This document shows positions 1-5,989 of a DNA stretch of 9,187 nucleotides, piece by piece. Each line of letters begins with the position of its first letter. The first letter of the stretch is position 1. Source of the DNA: DATFMP01 sp041477795. GTDB taxonomy: Bacteria; SAR324; JACQKK01. Position numbers and translations under genes: made by a program. The stretch is taken from assembly GCA_041477795.1 (NCBI GenBank), contig JBGOUY010000173.1, positions 1 through 9,187 on the forward strand, written 5' to 3'. Under the pieces are notes generated by a model. The model did not search any database. It was given only the letters and a program-made list of their open reading frames with translations, and had not been told where the DNA came from.

Positions 1-1116
1 CAGGTCCCCCAGCTCATCGTTGCGAATCTTCTTGATGCGGAACTTCAGGTTGCCCAGGCCGATCTCCTGCGTCGCCGTCACCAGCTCGGAAAGGGGGCGC
101 GAGAATCCGGCGGCCAGGAAGATCGCGATCACCAGGCCGACCACGATCAGCACGATGCTGACCAGGACGATGAACAGGCTCTCCTTGATGATCTGCTCGA
201 CGATGAAGTCCTGCGAAATGCCCACGTGCGTCGTGCCGAGCGCCTTCTTGGCATATTCAACCGGCACCGACACATCCAGGATGCGCGAGCCGGCGTTGAT
301 CAGGCCCATCGCTTTCAGCACGTCCATCACGCCCAGGCTGAACTGATCCATCAGCCCGCTCGTCTCCTTGCTGAACGGGCCCTTCTGCAGCGCCGCCAAG
401 AGCTGGCCCAGGTTCAGGCCGCGGCTGTATTCGGCGGTGACGAACCGGAAGGAGTGGTAGGGCCCCTCGTTGGTCTCCTCGCTGCGCGCGGCCGGCGGCT
501 CGTAGGGTCGGCGGATGCGCGAGGGGTTCGTGTGCGCCTTGATGATGCCGTCACGGCCCACGATGCTCGCATACTCCACGCCCTCCATCTTCGCCGTCTC
601 CTTGAGCAGCGTGTTGAGCTGGAGAATGTCGTCGTTGAGCAGGGGCACCACGGCGTTGTTGGCAATGGCGTTCAGCAGCACCCGGCCGGTCTTCACGGTC
701 TCGAGCTGCAGGCGCTGGCGCTGGCGCTGGAACTCCAGTCCGCTCAGGCCCAGGATCGTCGCCCAGATGATGAACACCACCGTCAGGGAGAGCTTGGCCT
801 TGATGGGAATGCGCAGGGAGAAGCGGTTGCGCTCGGTCTTGATGCCCCGGGTGCGCAGATAGTTGTCCAGGTCGGCGCCCAGGGACCTCAGGTTGGCCTG
901 GTAGCGCCGGTTGAAGGCCGCAAGGATCTGCTCCTCGCTGGCCATGTCCAGGAACACGACCACTTCCCCCAGGCTCTTGTGCAGCTTCTTCTGGTGGGCC
1001 AGCGCCTGCTTGAGCTGGCGCTTGCTGAGCACCCCCTCCTGGACGAGCATCTCGCCCAGCCGCATGAAGCTGGCGCCGCGGGAGGGGGCGGCTTTTCCGC
1101 TGTTGGAAGCGGCCAT
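1..1116 (-). CDS. Membrane sensor with MshEN-like N-terminal domain and HAMP domain (C-terminus cut by window)
   Basis: The frame is open for 372 codons from the ATG at 1116-1114 to the window edge, so the output domain is missing. Residues 19-42 match the 24-residue MshEN motif at every defining position: R19-L20-G21, L24-V25, G28-V29-L30, L35, L39 and Q42. A degenerate second copy follows at about 48-72. In GspE/MshE-type ATPases this domain binds c-di-GMP (family knowledge). Hydrophobic segments at about 109-129 and 314-338 look like membrane helices enclosing a periplasmic domain of about 185 residues that I do not recognise. From 339 a HAMP linker begins (P341, then a DELG motif at 367-370). 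The protein probably integrates a periplasmic signal with c-di-GMP and passes it to a kinase, phosphatase, cyclase or chemotaxis-type output; which one cannot be told. ATG codon 18 (1065-1063) is an alternative start, and neither start has a strong SD. Confidence 0.85.
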   Translation of the reverse strand, partial: MAASNSGKAAPSRGASFMRLGEMLVQEGVLSKRQLKQALAHQKKLHKSLGEVVVFLDMASEEQILAAFNRRYQANLRSLGADLDNYLRTRGIKTERNRFSLRIPIKAKLSLTVVFIIWATILGLSGLEFQRQRQRLQLETVKTGRVLLNAIANNAVVPLLNDDILQLNTLLKETAKMEGVEYASIVGRDGIIKAHTNPSRIRRPYEPPAARSEETNEGPYHSFRFVTAEYSRGLNLGQLLAALQKGPFSKETSGLMDQFSLGVMDVLKAMGLINAGSRILDVSVPVEYAKKALGTTHVGISQDFIVEQIIKESLFIVLVSIVLIVVGLVIAIFLAAGFSRPLSELVTATQEIGLGNLKFRIKKIRNDELGDL

Positions 1117-1156
1117 GGTGCCCACCACTGCTCAGGTTGGGTCGTGCGCAGCCGGG

Positions 1157-1183
1157 ACCCGTTCGGGCGGAGCACCCGTTCGG
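1157..1183. repeat. Short direct repeat ACCCGTTCGG x2
   Basis: ACCCGTTCGG occurs at 1157-1166 and again at 1174-1183, so the copies start 17 bases apart. They lie about 40-70 bases upstream of the sensor gene's start, in the divergent intergenic region. Two identical copies on the same side could be a regulator's half-sites, but a chance repeat in GC-rich DNA cannot be excluded. Confidence 0.35.
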
Positions 1184-1424
1184 CCGCACAGGCCGGCGTG
1201 GGCGAAAACACGCCACCGCGCTGGGTCGAAGATGGGGGTCGGGTCCACCTGGACGGGTCCCGGCAAACCTTAACCAATCTGACAGGCAGAGTCACCAGGT
1301 TTGCGCGCGGCCACAGAGGAGGCCGCCCGTCGCATGGGCGCGCGGGCCGGGCGGATGGGCCGTCCCTTGGCGCCCGGCACGGCCCGCCAACGGCCGCCAG
1401 GGGCCGGCCCGCCCGCGGCCCGGG

Positions 1425-1453
1425 TTGACAGGCCGGCGGACCGGAGCTATCGT
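1425..1453 (+). promoter_or_regulatory. Sigma70-like promoter for the thiolase-like/DUF35/acyl-CoA synthetase cluster
   Basis: A perfect TTGACA (-35) at 1425-1430 is followed after exactly 17 bases by TATCGT (-10, 4 of 6 consensus) at 1448-1453. Transcription would start near 1460, giving a leader of about 60 bases before the thiolase-like gene. The pairing is seen directly; its use as a promoter is inferred from consensus, spacing and position. Confidence 0.6.
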
Positions 1454-1521
1454 TACGCGGTCCGCCTCAGGATTGAATTATCCTGTCAGGTCAGCCGGTT
1501 ACCCCGTCCCGGTGGCAAGCG

Positions 1522-2709
1522 GTGGCAATGCGTCGGAGCCCTCGGCAGGCGCGCCAGCCGGTCATCGTGGGCATCGCCGATGCGCCCCTGCGCGACGGCA
1601 AGGTGGAGGGCGGGCGCCACGCGCTGGCCGTCCAGGCTCATGCCGCCCGCGCCGCCCTGGCCGATGCCGGCTTGCGCTTCGAGGACGTGGACGGCCTGCT
1701 CACGGCCGGGAGCTGGGGCATCCCCGGGCCGGGCAACCTGATGGCGCTCACCGTGGGCGAATACCTGGGCGTGCGGCCGGCCTTCATCGACGGCACGCAG
1801 ATCGGCGGCTCGTCCTTCGAGGCGCACGTGGCCCACGCCTCCCTGGCGCTCCAGGCGGGCTACTGCGAGGTGGCCCTGATTACCTACGGCAGCACGCAGC
1901 GCTCCCTGCGCGAACGCTCGCTGGCGGGGCGCTCGCCGGGGCTGAACCTGCAATTCGAGACGCCCTTCGGCCTCCCCACGCCCGTGGGCGCCTACGCCAT
2001 GGCCGCCATGCGGCACATGCACGAGTTCGGCACCACCTCCGCGCAGCTCGCCGAGATCGCCGTGGCCACGCGCAAGTGGGCCACGCTCAATCCGGCCGCC
2101 ACGATGCGCGATCCCATCGGCGTGGCGGACGTGCTGGCGAGCCCCTTCATCGCCGAGCCCCTGCACCTGCTGGATTGCTGCCTGGTGACCGACGGCGGCG
2201 GCGCGCTGGTGATGACCACCGCCGAGCGGGCCAAGGACCTGCCCTCGCAGCCGGTCACCGTGCGGGGCTACGGCGAGACGCTGACCCACGCCACCATCGC
2301 CAACATGCCCGACGTCACCGTGACCGGCGCCCGCCAGAGCGGCCGCGTGGCCATGGCGATGGCCGGCGTGACCCACGCCGAGATCGACGTGGTGGAGGTC
2401 TACGACTCGTTCACGATCACGGTGCTGCTGACCCTGGAGGCGCTGGGATTCTGCGGCCGGGGCGAGGGCGGGGCCTTCGTCTCCGGGCAGCGCACGGCGC
2501 CCGGCGGCGCGTTTCCGCTCAACACCAACGGCGGCGGGCTCTCCTACGCCCATCCGGGCATGTACGGCCTGTTCGTGCTGATCGAGGCGGTGCGTCAGTT
2601 GCGCGGGACGTGCGGCGAGCGCCAGGTGTCCGGCGCGCGCATCGCCCTCGCCCACGGCACGGGCGGCGTGCTCGCCAGCACCGTCACCTGCATCCTGAGC
2701 CGGGACTAG
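1522..2709 (+). CDS. Thiolase-fold (SCP2/Ltp2-like) acyl-CoA carbon-carbon lyase subunit lacking catalytic cysteines
   Basis: This 395-residue protein has the full thiolase layout of the sterol-carrier-protein/lipid-transfer-protein type: an N-terminal VIVGIAD strand (14-20), VDGLLTAG (56-63), LLDCC-x-VTDGGGAL (216-229), N334-T-N-G-G-G, H344-P-G-M-Y and a GTGG end (379-382). Where thiolases carry the acyl-accepting Cys, this protein reads IGGSSF (94-99); where they carry the second Cys, it has H378. It is therefore unlikely to be an ordinary ketothiolase. Y294 (VEVYDSFT) and Y348 (HPGMYG) fit the catalytic tyrosines I recall for the steroid side-chain aldolase Ltp2. I infer a retro-aldol or related cleavage of an acyl-CoA with the DUF35 protein as partner; the substrate is unknown. 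GTG at 1522 was chosen because GGTGG lies 6 bases upstream (1511-1515); ATG at 1528 is the alternative. Confidence 0.85.
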   Translation: MAMRRSPRQARQPVIVGIADAPLRDGKVEGGRHALAVQAHAARAALADAGLRFEDVDGLLTAGSWGIPGPGNLMALTVGEYLGVRPAFIDGTQIGGSSFEAHVAHASLALQAGYCEVALITYGSTQRSLRERSLAGRSPGLNLQFETPFGLPTPVGAYAMAAMRHMHEFGTTSAQLAEIAVATRKWATLNPAATMRDPIGVADVLASPFIAEPLHLLDCCLVTDGGGALVMTTAERAKDLPSQPVTVRGYGETLTHATIANMPDVTVTGARQSGRVAMAMAGVTHAEIDVVEVYDSFTITVLLTLEALGFCGRGEGGAFVSGQRTAPGGAFPLNTNGGGLSYAHPGMYGLFVLIEAVRQLRGTCGERQVSGARIALAHGTGGVLASTVTCILSRD

Positions 2710-2750
2710 CGGGTTGCGGACCTACGCCCGGATCGCGAACGGCCACCACT

Positions 2751-2992
2751 GCAACCGCAGATTTCACAGATGACACAGATTCCAATTCCAAGGTTCGATT
2801 GCCAACCCGGTACCGCGTGCTGACACGAGCTCGCCACGCGAGAGGGAAGAGCGGCTTCTGGAGCCGGTTGCAGCGACACCCGCGCGGATTGCGGCAGGTC
2901 CTGTTGCCGCGCGCTCCGGCACATCGGGGGAGCTTCGCAAGACCCGCGAGGCCCGTGAAACCATCTGTGAAATCTGTGTAATCTGCGGTTGC
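2751..2992. mobile_element. MITE-like inverted-repeat element with CAGAT-rich ends (242 bp)
   Basis: The ends are inverted repeats sharing GCAACCGCAGATT (2751-2763 on plus; 2992-2980 on minus). Behind it each end carries three 9-base units beginning CAGAT: 2758-2784 on the left, and 2985-2959 read on the minus strand on the right. The roughly 175-bp core has no credible gene; it contains a small hairpin GCGGCA/TGCCGC (2891-2910). CAGATTTCACAGAT-type repeats are widely dispersed in some bacterial genomes (from memory), so this is probably a non-autonomous repeat. No transposase and no clear target-site duplication are visible. It fills most of the 319-bp gap between the thiolase-like and DUF35 genes, leaving about 41 and 36 bases on its sides. 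Confidence 0.65.
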
Positions 2993-3028
2993 GTCGTTTT
3001 TCCGAGCCCTGCTTGGCACAAGGCAACG

Positions 3029-3436
3029 ATGGCCTACGAGAAGCCCCTGCCGGCGATCAACGAGGAGTCGCGCCCGTTCTGGGAGGGCTGCAAGCGCCAC
3101 GAGCTGGTGCTGCAGCGCTGCCAGGACTGCGGGGCGTTCGTGTACTACCCGCGCGCCCTCTGCACGGCCTGCCATTCCGACCGCCTGCGCTGGGAGCCGG
3201 TGAGCGGCCAGGGCACCATCTACAGCTTTACGGTGTGCCACCGCCCGGCCGGGCCGGCCTTCCAGGGGGACGTGCCCTACGTGGTGGCGCTGATCGACCT
3301 GAGGGAAGGGCCGCGCATGATCAGCAACATCGTCGGGATCGCCCCGGCACTGGTGCGCATCGGGCAGTCCGTGCGCGTCGCCTTCGAGGACGTGACGGAG
3401 GAGCTGACCCTGCCCAAGTTCATCGTGACGGGCTAG
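3029..3436 (+). CDS. DUF35 zinc-ribbon/OB-fold protein, acyl-CoA-binding partner of the thiolase-like protein
   Basis: The 135 residues match the usual length and layout of the DUF35 (COG1545) family. An N-terminal helical part (FWEGCKRHELVLQRC) leads into a rubredoxin-like zinc ribbon with C31-x2-C34-x10-C45-x2-C48. A predicted OB fold follows from about residue 55, with G60-Q-G-T-I-Y-S-F at its start and PYVVALIDL at 83-91. Members pair with thiolase-fold enzymes; in the ChsH2 DUF35 domain/Ltp2 complex the pair makes a functional aldolase, and archaeal homologues bridge thiolase and HMG-CoA synthase (family knowledge). Its place between a thiolase-like gene and an acyl-CoA synthetase supports the same role here, probably docking the acyl-CoA chain. 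AAGG at 3020-3023 gives an SD 5 bases from the ATG. Confidence 0.9.
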   Translation: MAYEKPLPAINEESRPFWEGCKRHELVLQRCQDCGAFVYYPRALCTACHSDRLRWEPVSGQGTIYSFTVCHRPAGPAFQGDVPYVVALIDLREGPRMISNIVGIAPALVRIGQSVRVAFEDVTEELTLPKFIVTG

Positions 3437-3443
3437 CCGCGCG

Positions 3444-3472
3444 GCGCGGGCCGGCGGCCCCGGCACCCGCGC
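3444..3472 (+). other. Strong GC hairpin between DUF35 and synthetase genes
   Basis: GCGCGGG (3444-3450) pairs with CCCGCGC (3466-3472), and the inner CCGG (3451-3454) with CCGG (3460-3463) across a two-base CA bulge, leaving a five-base loop. It begins 8 bases after the DUF35 stop codon. There is no T-tract, so it is not a standard terminator; it may stabilise the upstream message or tune transcription into the synthetase gene. Confidence 0.5.
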
Positions 3473-3500
3473 GGGGGTGGCCGGGCGGGTGGAACCCCCC

Positions 3501-3517
3501 GGAGCGGCATCCGCTCC
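3501..3517 (+). other. Perfect 7-bp hairpin just upstream of the synthetase start
   Basis: GGAGCGG (3501-3507) and CCGCTCC (3511-3517) are exact complements around a CAT triloop, ending 12 bases before the synthetase ATG. The only SD-like sequence close enough to the start is AGAG just after the hairpin. The structure could place or limit ribosome binding; that role is inference. Confidence 0.45.
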
Positions 3518-3529
3518 ACAGAGACGATC

Positions 3530-5176
3530 ATGGCCGACTGGTACGTCAAGCGCCGCTTGGGCGATCTGCCGCGGGACGCCGCGCGGCGCTGGGGCGGGCG
3601 CGAGGCGCTGGTCTTCCAGGGCCGGCGCTGGAGCTTCGCCCAGCTCGCGGCGGAGGTGGATCGCGCGGCCGGCGCCCTGCTGGCGCTGGGGGTGGAGCCG
3701 GGCGAGGCGGTGGGGCTGTGGCTGCCCAACGGCCCCGCATTCATCCAGCTCCTGTTCGCCCTGGCGCGCGTGGGGGCCGTGCAGATTCCCATCAATACCC
3801 GCCTGCGCAGCGCGGACATCGGCTACGTGCTGAAGCAGTCGCACTGCCGCACCCTGATCACCACCGCGCAGTCCGGGCCGGCCAACCTGCTCGGGATCGT
3901 GGCCGAGCTGCTGCCGGGGCTGGCCGGGCAGGCCCCCGCGGCGCTGGCGCTGGCCGGGCTGCCGCACCTGCGGCGCATCGTGGCCGTGGGCGGGGACGCG
4001 CCCGCGGGCGTGCTGGCCTGGGACGCGCTGCTGGCCCGCGGCGCCTCGCTGCCGGCCGCACGCCTGGAGGCGCGGGCCGCCGCCGTGGACCCCGACGCGC
4101 CGCTCTTCATGATGTACACCTCCGGCACGACGGGCTTTCCCAAGGGCGTCGTGCACAACCACAACATCGTGCGCAACGTGGAGGATCGCGCCAACCGCAT
4201 GGCGATCACGCCGAACGACGCGATCCTGATGTTCCTGCCGCTCTTCCACATCCTCGGCTATGGCGATGGCCCGCTCTCCTCGCTGCTCAGCGGAGCGCGG
4301 CTGGTGCTCACGGAGAGCTTCGACCCGGAGGAGTGCCTGGATCTGCTCGAGCGCGAGCGGGCCACGGTCAGCTATGCCTTCGATACCCACGCCAAGGACC
4401 TGCTGGACGCGCAGGCGCGCCGCCCGCGCGACGTGAGCAGCCTGCGCACCACGTTCGTGGTGGCGGGCATGCACTCCTCCACGCCCGTCGCGCGGCGCTT
4501 CAACGAGGTGTTCTGCCCCAGCATCTCCGGCTTCGGCATGACGGAGTGCTACGTGGGCGCCTGCCTGGGCTTCCCGGGCAGCGACACGCCCTCCCAGCGC
4601 ATTGAGAGCAGCGGCTATCCCGCGCCGGGCTACGAGATCCGCGTGGTGGATGCCGCCAGCGGCCGCGACCCGCCGCCGGAGGTGCCGGGCGAGATCTGGG
4701 TGCGCGGCTACGGCGTGATGGAAGGCTACTTCGAGCAGCCGGCGGAGACCGCCCAGGCCATCGACGGCGAGGGCTGGCTGCACTCGGGCGACATGGGCGT
4801 GCTGCGGCCGGACGGCTACCTGCGCTTCCTGGGGCGCTACAAGGACATGCTCAAGGTGGGCGGGGAGAACGTGGACCCCATGGAGGTGGAGAGCTTCCTG
4901 CTGGAGCACCCGGGCGTGCGCGAGGTGGCCATCGTCGGCTACCCGGACGAGCGGCTGGGCGAGGTGGGCGTGGCCTTCGTGCAGGCGCGCCCGGACGCGC
5001 GCTTGCAGCCCGCGGAGCTGATCGCCTACTGCAAGGGCCGCATCGCAGGCTTCAAGGTGCCGCGCCACGTGCTGTTCGTGGAGGGCTTCCCGATGACCTC
5101 CTCGGGCAAGATCCAGAAGGCCAAGCTGCGCGAGCAGGCCCTGCAGCAACTGCGGCGCGGGCCTCCCGCGGAGTAA
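3530..5176 (+). CDS. Acyl-CoA synthetase (AMP-forming, ANL superfamily)
   Basis: This 548-residue protein is full length for a fatty/aromatic acyl-CoA ligase. It should activate a carboxylic acid with ATP to the acyl-adenylate and then the CoA thioester in the cytoplasm. Motifs occur in canonical order: the P-loop YTSGTTGFPKG (196-206), GFGMTE (334-339), GEIWVRGYGVMEGY (387-400), SGDMG with D421, GRYKDMLKVGGEN (435-447, R436) and PMTSSGK with catalytic K527. The FadD/CaiC-like pattern does not reveal the acid used. It closes the cluster with the Ltp2-like and DUF35 genes, suggesting it supplies their substrate. Dehydrogenase and hydratase steps, if needed, are not encoded in the window. ATG 3530 was chosen because the protein starts like its family and an AGAG stretch lies upstream. 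The stop is TAA. Confidence 0.93.
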   Translation: MADWYVKRRLGDLPRDAARRWGGREALVFQGRRWSFAQLAAEVDRAAGALLALGVEPGEAVGLWLPNGPAFIQLLFALARVGAVQIPINTRLRSADIGYVLKQSHCRTLITTAQSGPANLLGIVAELLPGLAGQAPAALALAGLPHLRRIVAVGGDAPAGVLAWDALLARGASLPAARLEARAAAVDPDAPLFMMYTSGTTGFPKGVVHNHNIVRNVEDRANRMAITPNDAILMFLPLFHILGYGDGPLSSLLSGARLVLTESFDPEECLDLLERERATVSYAFDTHAKDLLDAQARRPRDVSSLRTTFVVAGMHSSTPVARRFNEVFCPSISGFGMTECYVGACLGFPGSDTPSQRIESSGYPAPGYEIRVVDAASGRDPPPEVPGEIWVRGYGVMEGYFEQPAETAQAIDGEGWLHSGDMGVLRPDGYLRFLGRYKDMLKVGGENVDPMEVESFLLEHPGVREVAIVGYPDERLGEVGVAFVQARPDARLQPAELIAYCKGRIAGFKVPRHVLFVEGFPMTSSGKIQKAKLREQALQQLRRGPPAE

Positions 5177-5179
5177 TGT

Positions 5180-5329
5180 GTTGTCCCAGAGACAACTGCA
5201 AGCATTCGGGGGAATGGGTTCCCCCGCACCCCCTCTTTGGGCGGTAGTGGCTGGCATGCCAGCCACTACCACGAACACGGGTTCCAAGGGCCTTCGGCCC
5301 GCCGGGGTGGTCAGGGGCGGCGCCCCTGA
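5180..5329. repeat. Array of five inverted repeats downstream of the synthetase gene
   Basis: Five perfect inverted repeats follow in 150 bases: GTTGTC/GACAAC (5180-5185, 5191-5196); GGGGGAA/TTCCCCC (5208-5214, 5219-5225); the 28-bp palindrome at 5243-5270; GGGCC/GGCCC (5288-5292, 5296-5300); and TCAGGGGC/GCCCCTGA (5311-5318, 5322-5329). The synthetase and MAPEG genes converge here, so these structures may end or protect both messages. None has a T-tract. The tight arrangement suggests a composite repetitive element, but its copy number elsewhere cannot be judged from one window. Confidence 0.6.
5243..5270. repeat. Perfect 28-bp palindrome
   Basis: GGTAGTGGCTGGCA (5243-5256) is followed immediately by its exact reverse complement (5257-5270) with no spacer. 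The symmetry ends sharply at both sides. It could fold into a cruciform, act as a bidirectional transcript-end structure, or be part of a dispersed palindromic repeat. It is much longer than expected by chance in 9 kb. Confidence 0.75.
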
Positions 5330-5387
5330 CGGAGTCGGCTTGGCTTCACATCTTCAATTTCTTTGCGGGACAGCACACCAGGCGCGC

Positions 5388-5418
5388 CGCGGGACGCGTG
5401 CAACGTCCGCCTCCCGCG
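5388..5418. other. Inverted repeat in the convergent intergenic region
   Basis: CGCGGGA (5388-5394) and TCCCGCG (5412-5418) are exact complements separated by 17 bases. The repeat lies between the hairpin array and the MAPEG gene's end, in a stretch without any gene. It adds to the dense secondary structure of this 277-bp convergent region; no function can be assigned. Confidence 0.35.
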
Positions 5419-5430
5419 ACGCACCGCACG

Positions 5431-5447
5431 GCGCCCGCAGCGGGCGC
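5431..5447 (-). terminator. Terminator-like hairpin after the MAPEG gene
   Basis: GCGCCCG (5431-5437) and CGGGCGC (5441-5447) form a perfect 7-bp stem with a three-base loop, six bases beyond the MAPEG stop codon on the minus strand. Position and stem suit a transcript end, but no T-tract follows, so a standard intrinsic terminator is doubtful. Confidence 0.4.
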
Positions 5448-5453
5448 TCCGCC

Positions 5454-5843
5454 TCAGACCAGCAGCTTCCAGGCGATGACGAGCAGGCAGAGCCAGCCCA
5501 CCGTCCAGATCAGCGTGCGCGCCCAGATCAGCCCGGCGGCATAGACGACGTAGTGCAGCAACCGCGCCCAGAAGTAGATCAGCGCGGCCGTGCCAATGAT
5601 GGCACTGGTGTTGCCGACAGCCTGCGCCACGAGCACCAGCGCCGCGAACACGGCCAGGTTTTCCACTGCATTGGTGTGGGCGCGCTTGCAGCGCTCGGCC
5701 CAGGGCGCCATCGGTTTGACGTTGTCCCGGTTGCCCACCGCCGCCATGAGCCCCTGCCCCTGGATCATCTGCAGCGTGTAGGGAATCCACATCAGGACGG
5801 TAATCAGCGCGGTCCAGACCAGATACGTCAGTGCCATCGACAT
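5454..5843 (-). CDS. MAPEG-family integral membrane protein
   Basis: The 129 residues form about four hydrophobic helices (roughly 4-26, 61-80, 81-101 and 107-128), the size and topology of bacterial MAPEG proteins (membrane-associated proteins in eicosanoid and glutathione metabolism). Between helices 1 and 2 lies the family signature R52-x-x-x-R55-A-H-T-N-A-V-E-N, and later a second typical stretch, FWARLLHYVVYAAG (91-104). Members that are characterised use glutathione as thiol donor or reductant, but many bacterial ones have no known substrate, and none can be named here. ATG 5843 is supported by GAGGG six bases upstream; a second in-frame ATG follows two codons later. It is the last of three minus-strand genes and probably has its own promoter. 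Confidence 0.88.
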   Translation of the reverse strand: MSMALTYLVWTALITVLMWIPYTLQMIQGQGLMAAVGNRDNVKPMAPWAERCKRAHTNAVENLAVFAALVLVAQAVGNTSAIIGTAALIYFWARLLHYVVYAAGLIWARTLIWTVGWLCLLVIAWKLLV

Positions 5844-5900
5844 AGCGATCCCTCTGGAAGGTGGAACAGTGCTGCGGCGGGTGCGGCAGGAATCTGCGCG

Positions 5901-5922
5901 CAGGGCGCCCCCTTGCGCCCTG
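5901..5922 (-). other. 8-bp hairpin in the MAPEG leader
   Basis: CAGGGCGC (5901-5908) and GCGCCCTG (5915-5922) are exact complements around a six-base loop that reads AAGGGG on the minus strand. It lies between the proposed MAPEG promoter and start codon, and also about 70 bases after the stop of the upstream RHH gene. It could end read-through from that gene or structure the MAPEG leader. No T-tract follows. Confidence 0.4.
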
Positions 5923-5939
5923 CCCGCCGTGACGGCTCC

Positions 5940-5967
5940 AGTCTACGCGCGCGGGCCGGCGAGTCAA
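5940..5967 (-). promoter_or_regulatory. Possible sigma70-like promoter for the MAPEG gene
   Basis: On the minus strand TTGACT (5967-5962; 5 of 6 consensus) and TAGACT (5945-5940; 4 of 6) are separated by 16 bases. Transcription would start near 5933, giving a leader of about 90 bases. The pair sits directly after the RHH gene's stop codon, the expected place for a promoter of a separately expressed downstream gene. Confidence 0.4.
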
Positions 5968-5989
5968 CGCCGCGGCCGGGCGCTCCGGC

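Larger units (their letters stand above)
1117..1521. other. Divergent non-coding region between the sensor gene and the acyl-CoA cluster
   Basis: I see no convincing gene in these 405 bases: the frames that cross them are extensions of shadow frames from the flanking genes. The region should hold the control sequences of both divergent genes. The promoter for the plus-strand cluster is listed separately. No clear -35/-10 pair was found for the minus-strand sensor gene, although the relatively AT-rich stretch around 1265-1300 is a candidate location. Small symmetric elements are present: a 10-base direct repeat at 1157-1183, GTCCA-CC-TGGAC at 1243-1254 and CCTG-T-CAGG at 1482-1490. Confidence 0.6.

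Noticed and set aside
226..1428. Long plus-strand frame of 400 codons opposite the sensor gene
   Set aside because: Its sequence is rich in Arg, Gly, Ala and His with no recognisable domain, while the opposite strand encodes a clear MshEN/TM/HAMP protein. It is a GC-rich shadow frame.
1522..2709. Calling the thiolase-like gene an acetyl-CoA acetyltransferase
   Set aside because: Both catalytic cysteine positions are replaced, so the biosynthetic or degradative ketothiolase reaction is not supported.
1137..2981. Plus-strand frame of 614 codons across the thiolase-like gene
   Set aside because: It overlaps the real thiolase-like gene in another frame and is low complexity (Arg/Gly/Ala/Pro). 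It also runs through the promoter region and the CAGAT repeat element.
2706..3026. Small minus-strand frames across the CAGAT element (106 and 85 codons)
   Set aside because: Their repeated Thr-Asp/Gln-Ile-Ser peptides are translations of the 9-base CAGAT units, not proteins.
2684..5287. Minus-strand frame of 867 codons opposite DUF35 and the synthetase
   Set aside because: It is the longest frame of the window, but it shows only GC-driven composition, crosses the inverted-repeat element and the hairpin array, and opposes two genes with all family motifs.
5180..5330. Hairpin array considered as an integron attC site or tRNA-like element
   Set aside because: No attC core pairs, integrase gene or tRNA-like cloverleaf with conserved loops could be found.
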